A stretch of 64,000 nt of DNA from Candidatus Competibacteraceae bacterium (GCA_016699715.1 CP065007.1:496001-560000); one strand, 5' to 3'; positions 1 to 8,994 are shown, counted from the first letter of the stretch. Made by a program: numbers and translations. The notes: generated from the sequence alone by a model not told the origin.

Positions 1-1064
1 TGGCCGACCGTGATGCGCAAAAATTGCTCGATGCGCGGTTGCTGGAAATGCCGCACGATCACCTGGCGTTTGCGTAAAGCGGCGGCCAGCGCGGCGGCAG
101 CACGCGCCGGGTGGCGGGCGAACACGAAATTCGCCGCCGAGGGCAGCACCTCGAAACCGAGTCGCTCCAGCGCCGCGACCAGTTCGAGGCGGCTGGCGAT
201 TACCGCCCGTCGGGTGCGCTCGAAGTGCTCGCGGTCCTCGAACGCGGCCACCGCTCCGGCGATGGCCAGCCGGTCCAGCGGATAGGAGTTGAAGCTATTC
301 TTGACTCGCTCCAGGGCTTCGATCAACCCCGCGTGGCCGACCGCCAGCCCCACCCGCAGTCCGGCCAACGAGCGCGCCTTGGACAAGGTCTGCACCACCA
401 ATAGATTCGGATGGCGATCCACCAGGGCGATGGCGGTGTCGCCGCCGAAGTCGATGTAGGCTTCGTCCACCACCACCACCGAATCGCGGTTGCGCTCCAG
501 CAGCCACGCGATGTCGGCCAGCGGCAGCAGACGGCCGGTGGGCGCGTTCGGATTGGCGAAGATGATGCCGCCGTTTGGCCGCGCGTAATCGGCGACCCGC
601 AGCGTGAAGTCCTCGGCCAGCGGCACAGTGACGAAATCGATGCCGTACAGCCCGCAGTAGACCGGGTAAAAGCTGTAGGTGATATCCGGGAACAGCAGCG
701 GCGCCGGATGGTGGAGCAGGGCCTGAAAGGCCAGGGCCAGCACTTCGTCCGAGCCGTTGCCGACGAACACCTGTGTCGGCGCGACGGCGTAGTAATCGGC
801 GATGGCCTGCTTCAATCGCTCGGCATTCGGGTCCGGGTACAGGCGCAGGGCCTCGGACAGTTCGGCGCGGATCGCGTCCAGCACCTTGGGTGATGGGCCG
901 TAGGGGTTTTCGTTGGTGTTGAGCTTGACCAGGTGGCTCAGCTTCGGTTGTTCTCCCGGTACATAGGGCGTGAGCCGGTGCACCACGGGGCTCCAGTAAG
1001 CATTGAGCGGGCGGGCGGACGCGGTCTCGGCGGTCTCGGCGGTCTCGGCGGTCTCGGCGGTCAT
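1..1064 (-). CDS. hisC: Histidinol-phosphate aminotransferase, C-terminus cut by window edge
   Basis: Reading inward from an ATG at 1064, the frame stays open to base 1. It encodes a fold-type I PLP aminotransferase of histidine biosynthesis, which interconverts imidazole-acetol phosphate plus glutamate and histidinol phosphate. Visible landmarks are KLNTNENPYGPSP near the N-terminus, VGNGSDEVL, the NPNAPTG stretch, VVDEAYIDF, and TLSKARSLAGLRVG, which carries the PLP lysine. About 354 residues are present, close to the usual 350-370, so only a short tail is missing. The N-terminus begins with an unusual Thr-Ala-Glu repeat encoded by a 9-bp tandem repeat. The family call is secure. HisC and other class I/II paralogues (Cobalamin CobD, aromatic aminotransferases) are similar, but the motif set favours HisC. 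Confidence 0.88.
   Translation of the reverse strand, partial: MTAETAETAETAETASARPLNAYWSPVVHRLTPYVPGEQPKLSHLVKLNTNENPYGPSPKVLDAIRAELSEALRLYPDPNAERLKQAIADYYAVAPTQVFVGNGSDEVLALAFQALLHHPAPLLFPDITYSFYPVYCGLYGIDFVTVPLAEDFTLRVADYARPNGGIIFANPNAPTGRLLPLADIAWLLERNRDSVVVVDEAYIDFGGDTAIALVDRHPNLLVVQTLSKARSLAGLRVGLAVGHAGLIEALERVKNSFNSYPLDRLAIAGAVAAFEDREHFERTRRAVIASRLELVAALERLGFEVLPSAANFVFARHPARAAAALAAALRKRQVIVRHFQQPRIEQFLRITVG
1023..1062. repeat. 9-bp tandem repeat at the 5' end of hisC
   Basis: Four successive copies of GGTCTCGGC (plus-strand sense), followed by a partial copy, lie directly behind the hisC start codon. The unit is a multiple of three, so copy-number change would add or remove Thr-Ala-Glu triplets without shifting the frame. 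Confidence 0.85.
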
Positions 1065-1136
1065 GGCAAGTGGGCTTCGATGGGTGGGGTGAGAGACAGG
1101 GGTAGCCGGTCGGTGTCCGATCCGCGCTCGGCGCGC

Positions 1137-2093
1137 TCAAGCGCAATCCAGGTTCGCCCACGCCGGGAGTCGCGCCAATACCGGATCGTGATCGCTGGCT
1201 GGTTCCGGTTTGCCGGGGCCGGCGTTGCTGTTGACGTGGGGGATATGCGCCGCCGCTCCGGGTCGCAGCGCGGGGCTGATCAAAATATGATCCAGCGCCT
1301 GCGGTTGGCCGCCGTGCCGACGGGTGTAGCCTTGTCCGCGCGGCAGATCCTCCAGCAGGTTATGAAACAGATCGCCCTTGAGGACTTTCAGGGTCTTGGA
1401 ACCCGGTACGTCGTTCAAGTCGCCGAGCACCACGATCGCCGCCCGCGGGTCGCAAGCCAGCAGATCGGCGGCGAAATAATGGACGATTTCGGCTTGGGCG
1501 TGTCGCTGCTTCTTGGCGTAATCTTCCTCGCGGCGGGTGAGCGAGCGCATGGATTTGAAATGGCAGACGATGACGAACAGCTTTTGCCCGCGTAGCTCGA
1601 ACTCCGCCGCCAGCGTCTTGCGGCTGGGCACCCAGTGATGGTGGCCATCGCCGGCAAAGGCCGGATGCAGAGGGGCGATGCGGCCGGGGTTGAGCGTCAG
1701 GCTGGGACGGCCGCCGTTGAGGCGGATACCGATGCCGTCCTCCGGACCGGCGCGGCCCCGGTCGGGAAAACCGACCCGCAGCGGGTCGAAGAGCAGCCCG
1801 ACCCGAATATTGGCGCCGGCCATGCCGCCGTCCCGGTGGACTAGCGGTGGGACCTCCCGAAACTCGTAGCGAGGACCACCGGCATCGACGATGGCGGCGC
1901 TCAACGCCTGATAGGCCAAGTCGGCCGGCACCCGTCCATCCGGCGCCGGTGGGGTTTCCGCCATGATCTCCTGCACCGCCAGAATATCCGGTCCGCCCAG
2001 ATCGCGGGCGGCGATCGCGCCCAGTTTCGCCAGCCGAGCCGGCGGCGCGTCGGCGCCCAGATTGCACAGATTGAAAGTGGCGATGGATAGCAT
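1137..2093 (-). CDS. Endonuclease/exonuclease/phosphatase (EEP) family protein
   Basis: A 318-residue protein of the EEP superfamily of metal-dependent phosphodiesterases. The N-terminus reads IATFNLCNLG, with the first metal/substrate Asn. AVQEIM carries the catalytic Glu. VVLGDLNDVPGS is the conserved D-x-N motif, and ASDHDPVLA near the C-terminus is the conserved SDH motif. No signal peptide is evident, so it probably acts in the cytoplasm. The substrate (DNA, sugar phosphate or lipid) cannot be told from sequence. It lies between hisC and a two-component operon on the same strand, 96 bp downstream of the kinase, and may be read through from it. Confidence 0.85.
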   Translation of the reverse strand: MLSIATFNLCNLGADAPPARLAKLGAIAARDLGGPDILAVQEIMAETPPAPDGRVPADLAYQALSAAIVDAGGPRYEFREVPPLVHRDGGMAGANIRVGLLFDPLRVGFPDRGRAGPEDGIGIRLNGGRPSLTLNPGRIAPLHPAFAGDGHHHWVPSRKTLAAEFELRGQKLFVIVCHFKSMRSLTRREEDYAKKQRHAQAEIVHYFAADLLACDPRAAIVVLGDLNDVPGSKTLKVLKGDLFHNLLEDLPRGQGYTRRHGGQPQALDHILISPALRPGAAAHIPHVNSNAGPGKPEPASDHDPVLARLPAWANLDCA

Positions 2094-2189
2094 GACGATT
2101 CCCTGATTATCTTGTGTTTGTTTCCGGAAAGATTAGCGCGAAATCGGAGCGGCATTGGGCGCGGTGGCCGGATTTTACCCGCCGTTCCC

Positions 2190-3566
2190 TCAGCCGTTGG
2201 CCTGGAAACGCAGCCGTGCCCGCACCAGCGCCCCGCCGAGCGGGCCACGGCTGATATCGAGCCGGCCGTAATAGACTTCCTCGACCAGAACCCGTACCAC
2301 CGCCAGGCCGATGCCATGTCCCGCCACGCTCAGGTCGGCACGCCGGCCGCGGTTGAGCAACAGCGGCGCCTGGTCGGGTGGAATGCCGGGTCCATCATCC
2401 TCGACCTCCACCACCAGTTCGGCGTGCTCGCCGCGATCGGCGGGGTAAGCGCGCACCACCACTCGCTGTCGGCACCATTTGCAGGCGTTGTCGGCCAGGT
2501 TGCCGAGGATTTCCATCAGGTCGCCCTCGTCGCCATAGAATACCGTGGCCCTTCCGACTTCGCTGCTCAGCCGCGGCGCCCGGTCGGCGTAGACCTTGGC
2601 CAGCGAATCCAGGATCTTGCGGGCGACCGGCGCGACCGGCAGTGGCGCGCTCAGGGCAATGCGCCCGGAAGCGGCGGCCCGCTGCAACTGGTAGTCCACC
2701 GTGCGGTTCATCCGCTCCAACTGCTCTTGCAGAGTCCATCGCAGTTCGGCGTGGTGCGCCCTGTTGTCCAGGGCGCCGCGCATCACCGCCAGCGGCGTCT
2801 TCAGGCTATGGGCCAGATCGCCCAAGGCATTGCGGTGGCGCTCCAGGTGGGCATGACCCTGGCGCAGCAGGGCATTCAGATTGACGGTCAGCGGTTGCAG
2901 TTCCTCGGGATAGTCGCCGCTGAGTTCGGCGCGCCGGCCGGCTTCGATCTCGGTCACTTCGGCGGCGACCCGCCGCAGTGGTTTCAGGCTCCAACGCAGG
3001 ATCAGGCCCTGCGCCGCCAGCAGCACGCCGGTCGCCGCCAGCAGCCAACCCCACAGACTGCGGCGGAAGCTCCAGAGCTGGTCGAGGAAATTCCATTGGG
3101 TTTCGGCTACCCGGAAGGTATAAAGCCGGTACTGGTTGGCGGCGATTTCCCAGCTGACGGTGAAGGCCAGCACGAACAGTGGGGTCCTGCTGTCATCGGA
3201 AGAGATTAATGGCGCGAACTGGGTGTCGCCGGGCGTGCGCACCGCGGGGAAAAAGGGCAGCGCCATGCCCAGCAGCGAGGGCGAGCGCCAGACCAGGTTG
3301 CCCTGACTGTCCATTGCATCGGCGTACAGGCCGGAATCCGGGGTGGAAAAGCGCGCCTCCGGCAAGGCTTGGGGCAGGGCCAGGCGGTTGAAGGTGTCCA
3401 GGTTGGCCGCGCCCAGCAGCATGTAGACCTGCGCTTGCAGGCGTTCGCGGGCGGCGGCCAGGGCGCTGTCGCGGAACGCCCGGTCCAGGGTCAGGCCGGT
3501 CAGGCCGAGGAAGGCGGCCAGCACCACGCTGGCGGCGATGCGTAGGCGACCGCTGAGGGACCGCAT
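2190..3566 (-). CDS. PhoQ-like sensor histidine kinase
   Basis: The longest frame extends upstream inside the regulator gene. The likely start is the ATG at 3566, one base beyond the regulator stop (TGAGATG), giving 458 residues. The N-terminus has a membrane segment (residues about 10-30). A periplasmic sensor domain follows, then a second membrane segment near residue 180 and a HAMP-like linker. The DHp domain contains LGDLAHSLKTPLAVM with the phospho-accepting His. The ATPase domain has DNACKW (N box), DDGPGIP (G1) and GHGIGLAVV (G2). The DHp sequence is of the PhoQ type. It forms an operon with the upstream response regulator and PepSY gene. The stimulus is unknown; divalent cations or envelope stress would fit the PhoQ likeness. 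Confidence 0.88.
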   Translation of the reverse strand: MRSLSGRLRIAASVVLAAFLGLTGLTLDRAFRDSALAAARERLQAQVYMLLGAANLDTFNRLALPQALPEARFSTPDSGLYADAMDSQGNLVWRSPSLLGMALPFFPAVRTPGDTQFAPLISSDDSRTPLFVLAFTVSWEIAANQYRLYTFRVAETQWNFLDQLWSFRRSLWGWLLAATGVLLAAQGLILRWSLKPLRRVAAEVTEIEAGRRAELSGDYPEELQPLTVNLNALLRQGHAHLERHRNALGDLAHSLKTPLAVMRGALDNRAHHAELRWTLQEQLERMNRTVDYQLQRAAASGRIALSAPLPVAPVARKILDSLAKVYADRAPRLSSEVGRATVFYGDEGDLMEILGNLADNACKWCRQRVVVRAYPADRGEHAELVVEVEDDGPGIPPDQAPLLLNRGRRADLSVAGHGIGLAVVRVLVEEVYYGRLDISRGPLGGALVRARLRFQANG

Positions 3567-3567
3567 C

Positions 3568-4251
3568 TCAGCCGGAAGACCGTTCCAGGGCGAATCGGTA
3601 GCCCCGACCTCGCAACGTCTCGATCGGATTGAGCATCCGATCGGGGTCGAGCTTGCGGCGCAGCCGGCCGACCAGCACTTCCAGCACGTTGCTGTCGCGG
3701 TCATCGTCTTCCTGATAGAGATGTTCGGTCAGTGTGGTCTTGGAAATGACCATGCCGGCGTGCAGCATCAGGTACTCCAGCAGTTTGTATTCGTAGGCGG
3801 TGACCTCCACGGGCTGGCCGGCGAGGGTCACCAGTTGCGCGCCGGTGTCCAGGGCAATGGGGCCGCAGCTCAACAGCGACTGAGTCCAGCCGCCGGTGCG
3901 GCGGATCAGTGCTCGCAACCGCGCCAATAGTTCTTCCATGTGAAACGGCTTGACCAGATAATCATCGGCGCCGGCTTCCAATCCTTCGACCTTGTCCTGC
4001 CAGCGGCCGCGGGCGGTGAGGATCAGGATGGGGAAGCGCCGCCCGGCGGCCCGCCAGCGGCCGATCACTTCGATCCCCGACAGATCCGGCAGGCCGAGAT
4101 CCACCACCGCCGCGTCCAGCGGATATTCCTGGCCGAGGTACAAACCGGTGCGGCCGTCGGCGGCGGTGTCCACGGCGTAGCCCTGCTCGCGTAACTGGGC
4201 GGTCACGCGTTCCAATAACGGTGCTTCGTCTTCGATGATCAGAATCCGCAT
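3568..4251 (-). CDS. OmpR/PhoP-family response regulator
   Basis: This 227-residue protein begins MRILIIEDEAPLLERV. The receiver domain (residues 1-115) has the acidic pocket, the phosphorylatable Asp in VVDLGLPDLSG, and the KPF lysine motif. A winged-helix DNA-binding domain follows (about 130-222) with VTAYEYKLLEYLM and VLEVLVGRLRRKL. It is the cognate partner of the downstream kinase, with one base between stop and start, and follows a PepSY gene by 30 bp. A second, similar regulator/kinase pair lies at 23986-26021. Target genes are not identifiable here. Confidence 0.92.
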   Translation of the reverse strand: MRILIIEDEAPLLERVTAQLREQGYAVDTAADGRTGLYLGQEYPLDAAVVDLGLPDLSGIEVIGRWRAAGRRFPILILTARGRWQDKVEGLEAGADDYLVKPFHMEELLARLRALIRRTGGWTQSLLSCGPIALDTGAQLVTLAGQPVEVTAYEYKLLEYLMLHAGMVISKTTLTEHLYQEDDDRDSNVLEVLVGRLRRKLDPDRMLNPIETLRGRGYRFALERSSG

Positions 4252-4281
4252 GGGGTTATCCGTTCGGTCGAGGGAGAGAAT

Positions 4282-4590
4282 TCAGTCGCGCATCGTGCCG
4301 CTGGCGGCATCGTAATGCAGGCTGCGCACGCGGCCGTCCGGTTGCAGGATGCGAACCCGGTAACCTGGCCGGCCGTCGCGTTCGCTGCCCTGCACGCCCA
4401 ATACCCGCCCGCCGGTGGCTTGGCGCGCGGCGTTGGCGGCGCGGTCAGGATCGGCAAGCTGGCGGGGCGGCGGCCCGCGCCCATCCCCCCGTTGCCGGTA
4501 CCCGGACTGCGCCTGCGCACCGGTGACGACCAGCACGCCGATCAACACGAGGAGCGGCAGGCACCGCAACTGCTGGAGATGATCGAACAT
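4282..4590 (-). CDS. Exported PepSY-domain protein
   Basis: A 102-residue protein with a clear signal peptide (hydrophobic PLLVLIGVLVVTG ending AQAQ) and a PepSY-like C-terminal half (AANAARQATGG, then PGYRVRILQPDGRVRSLHYDAASG). PepSY domains are small periplasmic or extracellular modules that are thought to inhibit or regulate proteins. This gene is first in the operon with the PhoP/PhoQ-like pair, which suggests a periplasmic modulator of the kinase, though that role is inferred. An AGGGAAG ribosome-binding site precedes the ATG. Confidence 0.8.
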   Translation of the reverse strand: MFDHLQQLRCLPLLVLIGVLVVTGAQAQSGYRQRGDGRGPPPRQLADPDRAANAARQATGGRVLGVQGSERDGRPGYRVRILQPDGRVRSLHYDAASGTMRD

Positions 4591-4811
4591 GAATGAGCAA
4601 CTTCCCTATAAATTTAAATTAGCTTACAGCTTAATCGGTTAATAATGAATCGGGACTGAATTCCGAGCAGTCTTGTTCGGGGTGGCGACGGTGGAAAATG
4701 GGTAAAGTGTTCAGTAGGGATTCAGCCGTCGCCACTTAGGCTGGATCGCATGGTGAGAATGGCGGGGTTTGGAAACCGCGAGTCGATGACAACCCATTGG
4801 GAGCAGGTTCG

Positions 4812-5639
4812 ATGAAGATGAAATGGCAAACAGGGCTGATGGCAATCTGGGTGTTGCTGGTTCCGTCACTGGCTGGGGCACAGCGGCTCGATAGTGGCAA
4901 GCTGGAGGTGGAGGTGGTCAACGATCGTGGCCGACCCTATTCCCAGTATCCGCTCGACGGGCGGGGGTCGAGAGTGTTCAAGGCCTATGTGGAGGCGGTG
5001 CGCGACCAAAAATATTCGGTCCAGATCCGCAACCGCAGCAACCAGCGCGTCGGTGTGGTGATTGCGGTGGATGGCCGCAACATCATTTCCGGCGACCGTT
5101 CCAATTTGCGCCCGGACGAGCGGATGTATGTGCTCAAGCCGTATCAGCAGGAGACGTATGAAGGCTGGCGGACCGGCAAGAACCGGGTCAACCGCTTTTA
5201 TTTCACCGACGCCGGCGACTCCTACTCCGGGGCCTGGGGCGATTATTCGGCGATGGGCGTGATCGCGGTGGCGGCGTTTCGGGAGCGTGCGCCCGACAAG
5301 CCGCAGCCGTGGGCTCAGGAGGGTCCGGGTTACAGCGACCAGCGCGGGTTGCGGGAGAAGTCCGCGCCCCTCGGCGCCGCGCCCGGAGCGCGGGCGGAGC
5401 CGGGCACCGGCTACGGCGAGAGCGAATGGTCGCCGTCGCGGCGGGTGGAGTTCGATCCGTTGCCGCAGCCGTTCGCCCAATATTTCCTGAAGTACACCTG
5501 GCGCGATACGCTGTGCCGCCAGGGCGTGATCGATTGCGATGGCGGACGCCGTCCACCGCGCAACCGCTTCTGGAAGGAGGACGACGATAACTACGCGCCA
5601 CCGCCCCCACGCGACGACCGTGGCGAGGAGTGGCGCTAA
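4812..5639 (+). CDS. Exported protein of unknown function
   Basis: An in-frame ATG lies 15 bp upstream, but the ATG at 4812 has the better-spaced GGGAG. It gives 275 residues starting MKMKWQTGLM, with a signal peptide ending near SLAGAQ. The mature N-terminal half is a well-conserved-looking beta-rich region (LEVEVVNDRGRPY, VGVVIAVDGRNIISG, RVNRFYFTD), followed by a low-complexity Pro/Arg/Gly tail ending in acidic and arginine-rich residues. I cannot name the family. It stands alone, divergent from the PepSY operon, with a strong terminator directly behind it, so it is probably a single-gene transcript. Confidence 0.7.
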   Translation: MKMKWQTGLMAIWVLLVPSLAGAQRLDSGKLEVEVVNDRGRPYSQYPLDGRGSRVFKAYVEAVRDQKYSVQIRNRSNQRVGVVIAVDGRNIISGDRSNLRPDERMYVLKPYQQETYEGWRTGKNRVNRFYFTDAGDSYSGAWGDYSAMGVIAVAAFRERAPDKPQPWAQEGPGYSDQRGLREKSAPLGAAPGARAEPGTGYGESEWSPSRRVEFDPLPQPFAQYFLKYTWRDTLCRQGVIDCDGGRRPPRNRFWKEDDDNYAPPPPRDDRGEEWR

Positions 5640-5677
5640 GAATTCCGCAACGGCGTTCCAATGTTCACTGGACCAGT

Positions 5678-5706
5678 GCCCTCCTTGGCGACAAGGAGGG
5701 CGTTTT
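5678..5706 (+). terminator. Rho-independent terminator
   Basis: A perfect 10-bp stem, GCCCTCCTTG / CAAGGAGGGC, closes a GCGA loop and is followed by GTTTTTG. It sits 39 bp after the stop of the exported protein gene and ahead of the GTPase pair. Confidence 0.92.
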
Positions 5707-5799
5707 TGTGCGTGTGGATTGAACGTGGCGGTCGGGACGCTCACACTCGAAAATTCCAGCTCATGATTGATGCGGATGGTTTAGCGAAGGATTTGGTGA

Positions 5800-7023
5800 A
5801 TGGCATTTCACTCGAACTGGCCCGACTACTGGCGTCGCCTGCGCGCCGCCTTATTGCATCCCCGCGTCGATGATGAGGCGCTGGACGCGGCCTTGCGCGA
5901 GGCGCGGGCGCGGCAACCGTTGCCGGTGCTGTGGCTGATCGGCAAGACCCAGGCCGGTAAGACTTCGATCATCCGCGCCCTGACCGGCAGCGAGAGCGCC
6001 GAAATCGGCAACGGCTTCCAACCCTGCACCCGTACCGCCCGCTTCTACGATTTTCCCGCCGAAGCGCCGGTGCTGCGCTTTCTCGATACCCGTGGCTTGG
6101 GCGAAGTCGCCTACGATCCGGCCGAGGATATTCGCTACTGCGAGCGACAGGCCCATCTGCTGCTCGGGGTGGTGAAAGCCACCGACATTCGCCAGGACCC
6201 GGTCTTCGAGGTGTTGCGCCAAGTCCGTCAGCGGCATCCCGAATGGCCGGTGCTCATTGCCCAGACCGGCTTGCATGAAGCCTATCCGCTGGGTAACGAG
6301 CACATCTTGCCCTATCCCTATGACCGGCAACCGTGGCCACCGCAAGCACCCCATGGCCTGACCAGTGCGTTGCGCGCGCAGCGTGACCGGCTGGGAGCCT
6401 TGCCCGGCGCGGCGCCGCTGCGTTGGGTTCCGGTCGATCTGACCCTGCCCGAGGATGGCTACGAACCGGCGAACTACGGTCTGGAGGCTTTGTGGAGCGC
6501 CATCGAGGCGGTTTCAGCCCTGGGTTTGCAAGCGATGCTGCGGGGTGACGCCGGTGTCCGCGATGTCTACGAACGCGCCGCTCATCCTCACATCGTCGGC
6601 CATGCGCTGGCGGCGGCCGGTATCGGCGCGCTGCCGCTGGTGGATCTGGTCGGGGTGCCGGCGGTGCAGGCCAAGCTGCTGCACGGTCTGGGCCGGCTGT
6701 ACGGGCAGGATTGGGACGGACGGGCGGTATCCGAATTTCTCGGCCTGCTCGGCGCGGGCATCGGGGTCGGCTACCTGGCACGCACGGCGGGTCGGGAACT
6801 GATCAAGTTCGTGCCCTGGTGGGGACAGACGGTCGGCGCGATGTGGGGCGCGACCACCAGCGGCGCGACCACCTACGCGCTCGGCAAGGCGGCCGGTTAT
6901 TACTTTGCCCACCGTGAGCGAGGCGGTTCGCTGGATGCGGAAGCGTTGCGCCGGGTTTATGCCGAGGCACTGGTGGCGAGTTCGACCCTGTTGAAGCCGC
7001 CACCGGGGGCAGGCCGGCCATGA
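5800..7023 (+). CDS. GTPase with DUF697-like C-terminal domain
   Basis: A 407-residue protein. The G domain starts early: LIGKTQAGKTS (G1/P-loop, about residue 46), a conserved Thr in the switch region, and FLDTRGLGE (G3). The C-terminal part (from about residue 265: HIVGHALAAAGIGALPLVDLVG, onward) matches the hydrophobic DUF697/YcjF type of domain that often follows GTPase domains. It contains Gly/Ala-rich possible membrane helices. A GAAGGA ribosome-binding site precedes the ATG. The stop overlaps the start of the next GTPase (ATGA at 7020), so the two are translationally coupled and probably work as a pair. Cellular role unknown. Confidence 0.82.
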   Translation: MAFHSNWPDYWRRLRAALLHPRVDDEALDAALREARARQPLPVLWLIGKTQAGKTSIIRALTGSESAEIGNGFQPCTRTARFYDFPAEAPVLRFLDTRGLGEVAYDPAEDIRYCERQAHLLLGVVKATDIRQDPVFEVLRQVRQRHPEWPVLIAQTGLHEAYPLGNEHILPYPYDRQPWPPQAPHGLTSALRAQRDRLGALPGAAPLRWVPVDLTLPEDGYEPANYGLEALWSAIEAVSALGLQAMLRGDAGVRDVYERAAHPHIVGHALAAAGIGALPLVDLVGVPAVQAKLLHGLGRLYGQDWDGRAVSEFLGLLGAGIGVGYLARTAGRELIKFVPWWGQTVGAMWGATTSGATTYALGKAAGYYFAHRERGGSLDAEALRRVYAEALVASSTLLKPPPGAGRP

Positions 7024-8525
7024 AGACGGCGTTCCCCCGCCTGGATCGCCTGCGCCTGACCGCGCTGCTGCTGTGGGCGCTGCCGGTGGCCGCGCTGCTG
7101 CCGCTCGGTGGCTTCTGGCTCTGGCAAGCGGGGAAACTGTCCTGGTGGTTGGCGACGATGTTGGCGTGCAGCGCCGCCGGCTACGGCTTGCAATTCTGGT
7201 TGTTGCGTCGGGATCGCCGCCTGCTGGCCGATGCGGCGACAACTCCTGATCCCCATTGGCCGCCGAAGACGGAGGGTGCTTGGGCAACGGTTGAACAACT
7301 GGCGGAAGCCGTGAAACCGGAAGACTGGCCGCTGCACGATGGCGGCCGGTTGTGGAGACTCGGCCAACAGACTTTGGAAGCGGTTGCTCGCTGCTACCAT
7401 CCGAAGCAGGAACGCCCGCTGCTGGAATTGACCGTGCCGCACACCTTGCTGATCATCGAACGGGCCAGCCGCGATCTGCGCGCCACCGTCACCGACCACA
7501 TTCCGCTCAGCAACCGGTTGACCATCGGCGATCTGCTCCGCGCCTGGCGTTGGAAGGACACCGCCGAGCGGTTGATGAATGTCTATCGGGCGGGCCGGCT
7601 GGTGGTCAATCCGATGGATGCCCTGTTGAGCGAGGCTTGGGGCCATCTGCGTGGCCAGGCGTATGGGCAGGCGTGGACCGAAACCCAGCGCTGGTTGCTG
7701 CGGGAATATGTCCGCAAGGTCGGCTATTACGCCATTGAACTGTACAGCGGGCGGCTGGCTCTGACCGAGGCCGAACCGACGACACAACTGACGCAAGCGA
7801 CGCCCATCGAGGAGCCATTGCGCATCGTGGTGCTGGGCCGGGCCAACGCGGGTAAATCCAGCTTGATCAACGCCCTGTTTGGCCGGTTGGCCGCCGCGAC
7901 CGATGTGCTGCCGGACACGACAGGGGGATTGCGGCCCTACCGGCTGGAGCGCGCAGGACTGACCACCGCGTTGATCTTCGATACGCCGGGTTGCGATACC
8001 GGGCTGCTGAGCGAGAAAGCCTTGCGGAAAGTAGCCATGGAGTCCGACCTGATACTTTGGGTCTGCGCCGCCCATCGTCCCGACCGGCGACTGGATCGGC
8101 TGCGCCTGGATACGTTGCGCGATGGGTTCGCCGAGCACTCGGATCGCCGACCGCCGCCGGTGTTGGTGGTGGTCAGCCACATCGACCAGTTGCGCCCGCC
8201 GCGCGAGTGGCAACCGCCCTACGATCTGCTGAATCCCCAGGGAAGCAAGGCGATGAATATCCGTGCGGCGGTGGAAGCGGTGGCGGGAGATTTGGCGGTT
8301 CCGGTCGCTACCGTCATTCCGGTTTGCTTGGCCGATGACCGGGTTTACAACGTGAATGATGCATTGTGGGCGGCAATGCTCGACCAGCAAAATGAAGCGA
8401 TCAAGGCGCGGTTTCTGCGCTGTCTGGACCAGCGGATACGGGAAGAACATTGGATGCTGCTGCGCCGGCAACTGGCAAATGCGGGGCGGTGGCTGTTGAA
8501 GTTGCCGGGGCGAACGGTGAATTGA
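7020..8525 (+). CDS. Membrane-anchored GTPase
   Basis: A 501-residue protein. Two N-terminal membrane helices lie at about residues 13-31 and 40-60. A roughly 200-residue helical region of unknown role follows. The G domain begins near residue 268: VLGRANAGKSSLINAL (P-loop), IFDTPGCD (G3) and a VVSHIDQL segment in the position of G4. The G4 Asn/Thr-Lys-x-Asp is replaced by S-H-I-D, so nucleotide specificity may be relaxed. It is coupled to the preceding DUF697-type GTPase by a 4-bp overlap and followed after 7 bp by the McjB-like gene. Eras/YfjP-type GTPases are the nearest recognisable relatives; function unknown. Confidence 0.82.
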   Translation: MKTAFPRLDRLRLTALLLWALPVAALLPLGGFWLWQAGKLSWWLATMLACSAAGYGLQFWLLRRDRRLLADAATTPDPHWPPKTEGAWATVEQLAEAVKPEDWPLHDGGRLWRLGQQTLEAVARCYHPKQERPLLELTVPHTLLIIERASRDLRATVTDHIPLSNRLTIGDLLRAWRWKDTAERLMNVYRAGRLVVNPMDALLSEAWGHLRGQAYGQAWTETQRWLLREYVRKVGYYAIELYSGRLALTEAEPTTQLTQATPIEEPLRIVVLGRANAGKSSLINALFGRLAAATDVLPDTTGGLRPYRLERAGLTTALIFDTPGCDTGLLSEKALRKVAMESDLILWVCAAHRPDRRLDRLRLDTLRDGFAEHSDRRPPPVLVVVSHIDQLRPPREWQPPYDLLNPQGSKAMNIRAAVEAVAGDLAVPVATVIPVCLADDRVYNVNDALWAAMLDQQNEAIKARFLRCLDQRIREEHWMLLRRQLANAGRWLLKLPGRTVN

Positions 8526-8532
8526 GGGCGCG

Positions 8533-8994
8533 ATGCGTATTGGGTGGTTTCGACTGTGGCGGCATGGATTGATCATCTGGCGACTTTCCTGGAGAGAGCG
8601 AGGTTTGCTGCTGCGAGCATGGTGGATGCTGCATGGCATTGCGCTGGCATTGCGCTGGGTGAGTTTTCAGCGTGTGTACGGTTTTCTGGGGCGCCGGGTC
8701 GGGACAACCCCTCCGGCCGTTGGCGACGAAATGCAGCTTGCGGATCAGGCCCGTGCTTTGACGCGTTTGGTACAGGGCGCGGCGGTGTGGAGTTTGCACC
8801 GTCCCACCTGCCTGCATCGCTCGCTGACGCTGTGGTGGTTGCTGGGGCGCCAGGGCATCGTCAGCGAGTTGCGGATCGGGGTGCGCATGGAGCAGGGGCG
8901 CTTCGAGGCGCATGCGTGGGTGGAGTACAAAGGAGTGGCGTTGAATGATGGATTGGATGTAGGGTTACATTTTGCGGCTTTTCAGGGTCTTTGA
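8533..8994 (+). CDS. McjB-type transglutaminase-like protease (lasso peptide biosynthesis B2-like)
   Basis: A 153-residue protein with the hallmark C-terminal signature of lasso-peptide leader proteases: RPTCLHRSLTLWWLL (Cys93), AELR-like SELRIGVR, EAHAWVEY (His127) and ALND (Asp139). These form a Cys-His-Asp catalytic set. The N-terminal 60 residues are basic and hydrophobic. In lasso systems B2 cleaves the leader, while B1, a PqqD-like RRE (RiPP recognition element), binds it. A separate PqqD-like gene is found at 14374. The gene follows the GTPase pair by 7 bp and may be cotranscribed with it. No precursor peptide is adjacent. Confidence 0.85.
   Translation: MRIGWFRLWRHGLIIWRLSWRERGLLLRAWWMLHGIALALRWVSFQRVYGFLGRRVGTTPPAVGDEMQLADQARALTRLVQGAAVWSLHRPTCLHRSLTLWWLLGRQGIVSELRIGVRMEQGRFEAHAWVEYKGVALNDGLDVGLHFAAFQGL

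Noticed and set aside
295..1161. 288-codon minus-strand frame overlapping hisC
   Set aside because: Arg/Pro-rich shadow frame; the HisC reading lies in a different frame of the same strand.
4866..5744. 292-codon minus-strand frame opposite the exported protein
   Set aside because: Shadow frame with no family resemblance; the plus-strand gene has a signal peptide and a ribosome-binding site.
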